Source of the DNA: Progne subis subis
Taxonomy: Eukaryota > Chordata > Aves > Passeriformes > Hirundinidae
Assembly: GCA_022316685.1 (NCBI GenBank)
Contig: JAKJHU010000467.1
Span: 101,720-165,719, forward strand
DNA: 64,000 nucleotides
Direction of reading: 5' to 3'
Position 1 is the first letter of the stretch, and the number at the start of each line of letters is the position of its first letter. The notes beneath the pieces were generated by a model. That model did not search any database and had not been told where the DNA came from. It saw only the letters and a list, made by a program, of their open reading frames with translations. Below are positions 56,223-64,000 of the stretch, in pieces. The position numbers and the translations under genes are program-made.

Positions 56223-56880
56223 TGATATGGGGACGTTAATGGATATGAAAATGCAAGATTTTAGCAGCAGCTTTTGGTGATTTTGTAGAAGTAAAAAACC
56301 AGGTTGTACTGAGAACACATAGAAGATTAGCTAATAAACTTGACTGCTAGGTAGTTATTAGGTCCAAGTCCAATAGGTAAGATATAAAATGTTGAAACTT
56401 AGCAAAGCAGGATTTTGGTATTTGCCAAAAATCAATAAAGCAGAACTTGGTGGCTTGGGAGCCAGCAAGAACCAGGCTGATGGTTTGGCCAGGACCAACT
56501 GACATGGGAACTAGCCAAATCCCTCCTGTGCCTGCCCAGAAGGAGGGGTCAAGAAGAGGATATTGGGAGGAAGACTAGTTACTTCATCAGAAGATGCCAA
56601 CCCACGACCACCAGAGGGGACTCTGCAGCTGCAGAAAGATCTTCTAGCTAATTGTAATATGAAGCAAGGCTAGGCAGAGCTAGAATGAATATGTATAGGT
56701 GTATTAAAATTTAATGCATATACTTCAAATGCATAATACCTCAAAAGATAAATAAGCGAGAGAAAGTCACCAGAGCAAGCATGGTTTGGAGGAAATGTCC
56801 CCCCGTGTCCCAGCTGGAAATAAAACATACCTGCTTTAGAATTTTCTCATTGTAAAGTTCCTATTCTACCCTTCACTTGT
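56223..56880 (+). mobile_element. 5' LTR of the provirus
   Basis: Homologous to the 3' LTR from TGATATGGGG (56,223 and 63,504) onwards. Shared landmarks are TTTTAGCAGCAGCTTTTGG-type sequence, AATCAATAAAGCAGAACTTG and ACCACCAGAGGGGACTC. A later AATAAA lies at about 56,819. The 3' boundary is estimated, because the 3' LTR is incomplete in the window. A primer-binding site could not be assigned with confidence. Confidence 0.8.
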
Positions 56881-59300
56881 TGACCACCAAGGGACTTCTT
56901 TGTCTGGCTGCAGAAGCTCCCGTCTGGATGGACACTCCAAGGCGCACCCCAGATCTTTTCCAGGGGGAACTCTGCTCCCTGGCCGCTCCTGCAGGGGCAA
57001 ACAAAGCCCTTGCACGTGTCAGAGAAGGTATATTTAATTGACTTTTAAGGGAGGGCACTCAAGGTAAACCAATAAGCTGGAGATGTCTGCACAAGGTTAA
57101 GTATCTGTCAGAGACATCTGGTAGAGTAATTTTGGAAATATGGAAAAAGGGGATTTCTGTTGACCACACTGGGTGGCCACTGGCAGGTAGGGTAATCTGA
57201 GCAGAAACCAAGATATTATAAGTATTATTTATTACTTGGTTGCTATACCATAAATATCCTGTATAAATTGTGTTTGTTGTAAGATTCTATTAATTAGTGA
57301 TTGGAAAAAGGCTTTCTGTAAGATGATTTATGTAAGGTGATTTATGTGGGATGAAAAGCCAGTGATATATGCTGTGTGGGATATGTGGTTTTGATGTAGT
57401 GCCTTTTGAAAGGATTTTTGGAGTTTTTGCAATAGCTGTATTCATTTGTGTGGAAACACTCCTCTCTTGTGACAACCAACTATAACTGCAATTGAGTTAC
57501 TGTTCCTGTATTTGTGTGATTGCTAAGTTTGAACATTTGATTGTGTGAGTGAGATGTGCCAGCAGACACAGAGTGAGTGCAGAGCCCCGATCTGCGTTTC
57601 CTTCCCTGGGCGACCGGAACGGCCAGAGACAGGCAAAGCGTGGGAATACAGAGAGGGAGCACAGGAGAGTGTGCAGTGTCTGAGCGTGCTGTGCCTGAGT
57701 GTGTGGTGATTACTGGTGTTTTATTGGGTGTTTTAACTGTGGCTAGATGAGTGGAGAGAACTCTTCTCCATGTGGTTTGTTGACTTGTGGGAGTATGTGA
57801 ATTGAGCACATTGCTGGGTAAAAAACAAAAAAACAGGTTTTATTAGAAGGGGTGTATAAGACCTCTGCAGGAAGGCTGGTAGCCTTGGATTGGGAGCAAG
57901 CTGCAGTAGAGGATCTGGATCTTCCAAGAGAGAGGATGGATAACTTGTTTTTGTGGAAATTTCAGGACAATTAACTTTTTGAGAGAGTGGCATCCCGTGT
58001 GGGTGTTAATATAGTGTAAGATTTGTACAAGGTGTTGGTATTATTTTTTGCAAGGCAACAGAGTGTATGTACTTGGGTGTGAGCAAGAACAACACCTTAG
58101 GCAAGTGGATTTGGAACCCGAGATCTTAAAGTTTGTGTGTAGAAAGTCACATTTAGTACCTGAAACAGGGGATTCCACCCCTGCAGATCCACTGGTTATA
58201 AAAATGAAGCTGGGAAAAGAGGCAGAAGGTGAAACTCATGGTGGCTACGAGACCAACATACAGTTTTAAATAAAGCTTTACTGCCAGTGGGGAATGACTA
58301 TGTTATAGTGAAGGGGTTCCTGGTTTAGGGCAAATTTGGGAGGAAACCTCCAATAGGGTCCCTCTGGGAAGCAAACCCAAATGGCCCCAGCCCCAGTTGG
58401 GAAAAAAATCCCTTAGAGAAAAGTTGAAAAAACTATTTATTTAACAAATGCCCACAAGCAGAAAAATGAATTATATGAAACAATAAAACCTCTCACCACT
58501 CTGAAGAGAGGGCAAAATTGAGGAAAGTCCTTGCTGTGGTTGTCCTCAGCTCATCCATCTCATCAGTCCCTCTGATGCTGGAAAATGCCCTGGGCCCGGT
58601 GGGGTGAAGGTGCTGAGCTCCTGGTGCTCTTCTGGGTTTTCAGCCCAGAGCAGGTTTAAACAAGTCCCAAGAAAAGGAAAAACAGTCCAGGGAACTTCTC
58701 TGCCTCTAAAGCTAGCTAAAACTAACTAAAAGCACAGGAGATCTCTGTCCCGCTGTCTGTCTGTGCTTCAGACACACAGTCCAGGAGCCGGAATGCAGAG
58801 GAGTGAGTGCAGTTTCTGAAACAAACTCGGCCCTTCTCTGTCTCCCCGTTCACTCTCAGAACCAGGCTTAAAGGCACAGAACACAATATCCAACTCAGAC
58901 AGAACAGACACTGGGGATACAAGCATCATAAAGTCACCCTAGGACAAGGGGCAACTGGCAGTCTAAAATAGCACATTTTTGTAAGCCATTAAAATATAAA
59001 TATGGAAAACAATGGGTATCCGTAAGTTTTTATCCATGCCTAACTTCCCAGAATCATTCCTAGGGAGAGATTTATAAGAAAAATTATAGCAACCTTTTAT
59101 TTAAATTTGGGAAATTACTGGAGGTAAATGATCAAAAATAGGTGGCCAAGAGTATGGGCTTCCAATACACCAGGGAGAGAAAAAATGCACCCCCAATAAA
59201 TTCAAACCTAAGGATGGGAAACAACTAGTTAGAATCAAAGAGTATCCCCTGGGAAAAGAGAATAGGGAAAGAATTAACTGATAATTGAAAACTCCTTACA
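56881..59300 (+). other. Proviral leader and gag region, degraded
   Basis: No matrix, capsid or zinc-finger motif can be recognised. A 73-codon open frame at 58,048-58,269 has no identifiable domain. Part of this length is an unrelated insertion (58,470-58,980). Confidence 0.45.
58470..58980 (-). mobile_element. Probable nested LTR-like insertion in the gag region
   Basis: Composition and wording change abruptly to sequence without any retroviral coding similarity. On the minus strand it reads GTCCTAGGGTGACTTTATGA and later AGAGGTTTTATTGTTTC, resembling other songbird LTR-type repeats. Termini are not fixed. Confidence 0.4.
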
Positions 59301-59307
59301 GCTGGGG

Positions 59308-60400
59308 TTGCTAAAGGCATGTCAGTCCGATGTCAAACTGCTACCTCTCCAAAAACCTGATGGGTCATATCGAGTCGTACAGGATTTACGAGCTGTCAAC
59401 AAGATAACTGAGGGTCTTTACCCCGTAGTGGCAAAGCCATACACCTTGTTAATGTGTTTAACACCAGAGTTAACTTGGTTTACCATTCTAGATTTAAAGG
59501 ATGCCTTCTTTTGCTTCCCTCTCCATGAAGCCAGACAGAAAATTTTTGCATTTGAATGGGAAAACTCAGCTCACATGAGCAGTGCTTCTGCAGAGGTTCA
59601 AAAATTCACCCACCTTGTTCAGAGAACAACTTGCAAAAGACTTAGAATCCTGGGAAGCAGCACCAGGAGAAGGGAAATTGTTGCAGTATGTAGATGACAT
59701 CCTAATAGCTACTCCGACAGAAGAGGGGTGTGTGGCCTGGACAGTAAGCCTTTTAAATTTCCTGGGGCTTTAGGGGTACAGAGTATGAAAGAAAAAGGCT
59801 CAAGTGGTAAAGCAGAAGAAGGTGATTTGCCTGGGTTATGAGGTCAGTGCTGGACAACAGACTTTGGAAAAGAGCACACAGAGCTAATATGCCAAACCCT
59901 GAAACCCAGACAATAAAGGAACGGAGAACCTTTTTGGGAATGATGGGGTGATGCAGATTATGGATCTACAATTACAGACTGTTTGTGAAACCTCTGTATG
60001 CACTCACTGCAAACTGAAACAAAGACCTCCAGTGGACAAAGGAAGCCACGCGGGCCTTTGAACAGCTAAAGGAAGCTCTCATGTCAGCTCCAGCTCTGGA
60101 ACTTCCAGACGTGAGTAAACCATTCTTTCTCTTTTCCCATGAGAAACAGGGGATTGCCCTGGGAATACTGGCACAGGGCCTGGGCCCATATCGAAGGGCA
60201 GTTGCTTACTTTTCTAAGCAGCTGGATGCAGCAGCCAAAGGACAGCCAGGTTGCCTTAGAGCTGTGGCAGCTGTGGTGCTGAACATCCAAGAAGCACGCA
60301 AGTTCACCTTGGGCCAGAAAATGACTGTGCTAGTGTCTCACACAGTGTCTGCAGTGTTGGAAGTAAAGGGTGGCAAGTGGCTTTCCCTGTGGGATTGCCT
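59308..60400 (+). pseudogene. Proviral pol: reverse transcriptase and connection, broken
   Basis: The reverse transcriptase begins at about 59,330 with KPDGSYRVVQDLRAVNK and continues to LDLKDAFFCFPLHEARQKIF (first catalytic aspartate in the conserved LDLKDAFF). After a short deletion and a frameshift, FKNSPTLF and LLQYVDDILIATPTEE carry the YVDD motif (about 59,690). From 59,770 to 60,080 the reading frame is full of stops. At 60,081-60,400 the connection region reads KPFFLFSHEKQGIALGILAQ and YRRAVAYFSKQLDAAAKG. The enzyme would copy viral RNA into DNA; this copy cannot make it. Confidence 0.88.
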
Positions 60401-60830
60401 GGCTCTTTCCTGCTCCAAGATCAGGGCGAATAAAACTCAGAAGACATTCTTTTTGAAGTCTCACTCTGAAATTTATTATCCTTATCTATTACAAACACAC
60501 GAGATGAGCTCTCTCTAACAAATGGAGAAAGTGATCTAAAATGGTCTATTCAAGGCTATTTAAGTCCCAATTATCCAATAAACAGTTGATCTATATTATT
60601 TATGCTCCTAATCCAGTTATAATCACCCAAAACCCACAATGTGGATTTCTTTCACCCAATTACAGAAAACCACCCAGATTCGTGAACAAGAAGGAAGAAG
60701 AAGGTGAAGAAGGACAAAGGCAACACCCAAAATCCTCCATCTTGACTCACACACACTACTACACTAAAACCCCAAACTCTAAGTTTCTAGGACTCCCACA
60801 TTTCCCTTCAGCAGTTCCTGAAATACCAAG
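60400..60830 (-). mobile_element. Nested insertion inside pol
   Basis: Pol similarity stops near 60,400 and resumes near 60,830. The intervening sequence holds GAAGGAAGAAGAAGG (about 60,690), a motif also in the left-arm solo LTR (about 33,200). On the minus strand it has an AATAAA (complement of about 60,472). It is probably a member of the same or a related LTR family; the ends are not resolved. Confidence 0.5.
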
Positions 60831-62310
60831 CTATCATGATAGAGCAAGACAATGCAGAGATAGTTGTAACTAACATTGTCAACCCGACCTCTTTTCTCAG
60901 CGGAAATCAAGGGGAGCTGGTACATCATGACTGCCTGCAGACTATCAAAGCCACTTGCTCTAGCTGCCCAGATTTGAAGGACACTGCTTTGGATGATGCA
61001 GAAACCTGGGTCACTGATGGGAGCAGTTATTTACGTTGTCAGTGGAAAGCGACATGCTGGGTATGCTGTTACCACCTGCAGAAAGGCTCTTGAATTTGGA
61101 CCCTTAGCAGCAGGTAGCTCTGCACAAAAGGCCAAGATAATTGTTTTAACCCATGCTTGGAATTAGCAAAGAAAAAGAGAATAAACATCTGTATAGACTC
61201 AAGATATCATTTGGGCTTGTACATGCCATGGAGCCGTAAAAGGAAAAGGAACTGTTGAATTTGCAGGGGAAGAACATCACACATGCACAAGAGATAATGT
61301 GACTATTGGAAGCAGTCCAGATGCCTGAGAAGGTGGCAATCATGCACATTAAGGCACACCAGAAGGTGAGCTCAGAACTGGAGAAAGGAAATGAGCTGGC
61401 AGACAGAGAGGCAAAAGAAGCAGCAAGAGGTGAGATAACAGTAGAAGGAGCCTTGATTCCAGATGGTTGGATTTCCCCAAAGGTAAGCCAACATATAATA
61501 AAGAAGACAGAAAACTAATTAACAGCCAGGAGAGAACATATAACCAGGAGGGATGGGCTGTAACAGCAGAAGGGAAGCTAGCTATCCCCTCCATTACTGT
61601 GGTCACCAGCAAGGGAGGAACATAAGAAAACACATTGGGGAATTGATGCCCTGCAAAACTATTTAACTGAAAAGATTATCATTGCCCAAGTGACTCGACA
61701 ATGTGATTTTTGCCTCCAGACTAAACCAAATAATACCCCAACCCAAAACTTGTGCAAATTGGAAAGGTCATGGGCCCGGAAGCAGTGACTGACTTTTCAG
61801 AACTTCCAAGAAAAGGGGGGTATCAATATTTTTTGGTACTAACTGATACCTCTTCAGGGTGGCCAGAGCTTTCCCCACAAGGACAGCTAAAGCTCAGAGG
61901 TAACAGTATCCTCAGACAGAGGACCACATTTTATTTCAAAAATAGTGTAGCTAAGTATTATTTATCCTGGCCTCAATCTTTCCCACTGGCATTGCTGAGA
62001 ATTTGGACTAAACCCAGAAAAAAGGAAAAGTTCAGTCCTTTTGAAACGCTTTGTGGAAGACCACATAGGGTACAGAAAGGAATATCCTCCCAGATCGGGG
62101 AGGAAACACTGACCACCTACATGGTGGCCTTGAGTGAGCAACTCAGAAACACTGAAAAACATGTGTGTAGAACTCAAAGCAGAGGGTTGGATGGGCCAGT
62201 GCATGACATAGAGCCTGGAGATTATGTGTATGTTAATTCTCATGCAGAGAAGACCCTGAAACCACAATGGGAGAGACCATTCCAGGTGCTTCACACACAT
62301 TCACCATGAT
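60830..62310 (+). pseudogene. Proviral pol: RNase H and integrase, broken
   Basis: RNase H is represented by AETWVTDGSS (about 60,998) and, after frameshifts, by KVAIMHIKAHQKVSSELEKG and NELADREAKEAA (61,330-61,430). The integrase zinc-binding region follows at about 61,635-61,720 (HWGIDALQNYL, CDFCLQTKP). The core is partly deleted: DFSELPRKGGYQYFLVLTDT and SSGWPE are present, but the segment with the next catalytic residues is missing. PLALLRIWTKPRKKEKFSPF and the C-terminal domain (GDYVYVNSHAEKTLKPQWE) remain. It cannot encode an active integrase. Confidence 0.87.
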
Positions 62311-63503
62311 TAAGATCAAGGAACAGAGTACTTGGATCCATCACACTCGAACAAAGAAGGCTCCAGAGACTCCTTGAAAAGCAACACTGGGTGATAATGA
62401 ACTGAAACTAAAAATTACCCGAGCAAAATGAGTACATTGTGGTCAAGAACACTGGCTTTTATGATCATAGTTACAACCAATGTCAAACCCGCAGATTGAT
62501 AGGACAGTTGTCCTCAGAAGCAGGACAACTCCAACACAAACATTAGAAAGCACCACCACACCTCCAAATGCACTTGTCCAAACCTTTAGTCACCAAGATA
62601 GGACCAGGTGCTATTAAAAATGACAGGGATGCCAAGGCTATTGCTCAGTTCAGAATGGGCCCTGAAGTGAGCACAGATGGCAAGGCAGGTAAGCGCTTCC
62701 ACTACAGAAGCGTGCACCTTACACATTCAAGCAGAAAAGAGATTTCACAGGAATGCTGGGAACAGGACTGGGGGGTTTGAACACACTGGATTCAAAAGTA
62801 TTAATGAATAGATTGGCTGCAACTGGTAATGACATAGTTAAGTTACAGTAACCTTTAGGCACTACCCACTGGAAACTGTTTAAAATATTACCAGAATGAG
62901 AGGACATCGAAGAGCAAGACCATAAACTGTTAGCAAATGCTTTGGGAACAGCCACTTGGAAATGGTTTTTTAGCTCTCAGTTCCATTGAAGTGCAGTTGT
63001 GGATGCAGGAAATGTCTCCCTCAATTATTAGAGAAGAAGAGAAGGCACCTTTCCTGCTGAAATTTGAAAAATCATTTGACCTAGAGAGGGAACTTCAATT
63101 TTGGTGGGTTTTGGTTATTTCACTTATGACCCTGTAACAAGTGTAGTGACTACCTTTGTTTTTTAATGTAGAGTGATGTGCCACAAGAAAACAACCGGGG
63201 TTTATATGTGAGGGGAATAAGACATATTGTCTGTGCCCATAGGGATGAATTTGGCCTTAGCTGAAGAACCATGATTACAATACACCATTACACAAAACTA
63301 TAAAAAGTCTTTAGGAGAATAGAGAAAGACACAACTCATCACTGGTGGAACATACTTTTTAGATGGTCTTGAAATTAGTAAGAAGGATTGCCATTAGGTT
63401 TATTGTATGTTTAATTAATTAGTTAAGGATAGTCATAGAGAATATGATAAGTATCGTAAGAAGCAAAAGAATTTGCAATATTTAGAAAGAAAAATGGGGC
63501 ACA
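62311..63503 (+). pseudogene. Proviral env-position sequence, heavily degraded
   Basis: This lies where an envelope gene would be. Only short open pieces remain, interrupted by stops, and no signal peptide, fusion peptide or membrane anchor can be identified with confidence. It ends with a purine-rich tract (GAAAAATGGGGCACA) just before the 3' LTR, which fits a polypurine tract. Confidence 0.45.
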
Positions 63504-64000
63504 TGATATGGGGGACATTTACAGTTTTGAAAATAGAGGATTTTAGAAGCAGCTTTTGGTGATTTTGCGGAAGTGAAAAAACAGCTTGTACTGAGAACAC
63601 AGAAGATTAGCTATTAAGTTTGGCTGCTGGGTAGTTACTAGGTAGAAGTCATATAGGTAAGATGTATAATGTTGAAACTTCAAAAAAGCTGGACCTAGAT
63701 ATTTGCTAAAAATCAATAAAGCAGAACTTGGTGGCTTGGGAGCCGGCAAGAACCAGGCTTGTGGTTTGGCCAGGGCAAACTGACCTGGGAACTCGCCAAA
63801 TCCTTCCTGTGCCTGCCCAGAAGGGGGTCAAGAAGGGGACATTGGGAGGAAGACAATTTACTTCATCAGAAGACCCTGGCCCATGACCACCAGAGGGGAC
63901 TCCGCAGCTGCAGAAAGATCTTCTGGCTAATTGTGATATGAAGTGAGGCTAGGTGGAGCTAGGTAATGAATATGTATAGATGTATTGTGACATTTAATGC
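63504..64000 (+). mobile_element. 3' LTR of the provirus, incomplete
   Basis: Starts TGATATGGGGG after the purine tract and follows the 5' LTR to the window end (64,000 corresponds to about 56,715). Differences between the two LTRs include several substitutions and small indels, consistent with an old insertion. Confidence 0.85.

Larger units (their letters stand above)
56223..64000 (+). mobile_element. Degenerate gammaretrovirus-like provirus, runs off the window
   Basis: A plus-strand endogenous retrovirus with a 5' LTR, a long leader and gag region without recognisable gag domains, a broken pol (RT, RNase H, integrase) in the usual order, a short degraded region where env would be, and a 3' LTR cut by the window end. 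RT wording (LDLKDAFFCFPL, YVDD) places it with class I, gammaretrovirus-like elements. Other insertions interrupt it near 58,470-58,980 and 60,400-60,830. Many stops and frameshifts make it non-functional. Confidence 0.85.

Noticed and set aside
57980..58000. Proviral primer-binding site at TGGCATCCCGTGTGGG
   Set aside because: It begins TGG as such sites do, but it matches no tRNA 3' end I can name and lies far from the estimated LTR end.
1..64000. Assignment of the window to the W or Z chromosome
   Set aside because: Palindrome, high repeat load and multicopy PIM-like genes would fit a sex chromosome, but nothing in the sequence alone proves it. An autosomal receptor cluster fits equally well.
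1..64000. tRNA, rRNA or microRNA genes
   Set aside because: No cloverleaf-like or ribosomal sequence was noticed on either strand. The only strong hairpins are in the 155-bp dimer and have no other small-RNA features.

Overview
The window looks like bird nuclear DNA, most probably from a songbird. It carries CR1 LINE copies on both strands, several avian-type LTRs including an ERVL-like one, OR14-type olfactory receptor genes of the kind expanded in birds, and a spliced PIM1-like kinase of the kind amplified in passerines. There are no operons, CRISPR arrays, tRNAs or rRNAs. All similarity statements are by-eye comparisons; no percent identity was computed.

Layout. 1-5 kb: a solo LTR, then a long minus-strand CR1. 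5-9.2 kb: a CpG-rich first exon and a complete five-exon PIM1-like serine/threonine kinase, followed by the relic of a second PIM-like copy. 9.3-21.5 kb: intergenic DNA with GC-rich blocks, minisatellites, LTRs, a hairpin-rich tandem dimer and an OR relic. 21.5-23.5 kb: an LTR, then a plus-strand CR1 with an internal deletion.

23.8-52.1 kb is the most striking part: a large imperfect palindrome. The left arm (about 23,830-35,808) is matched in reverse order and orientation by the right arm (about 38,900-52,120), around a spacer of about 3.1 kb. Each outer end carries an OR14-type receptor. The left copy is frameshifted. The right copy is open but has an abnormal C-terminal extension behind a T10 tract. 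The arms also hold GC-rich multi-copy units, a tandem repeat of about 185 bp, and arrays of a minisatellite of about 37 bp that runs through the whole window in 12 blocks (about 7 kb). Each arm has one large insertion that the other lacks, a different solo LTR in each.

52-64 kb: a solo LTR, another copy of an arm segment lying outside the palindrome, a CR1 3' end, and then a degenerate gammaretrovirus-like provirus. Its 5' LTR is at about 56.2 kb, its pol is broken and interrupted by other insertions, and its 3' LTR runs off the window.

Only two protein-coding genes look potentially functional: the PIM1-like kinase (5,226-7,683) and the right-arm olfactory receptor (51,234-52,403). Everything else is pseudogene, mobile element, repeat or unrecognised sequence.
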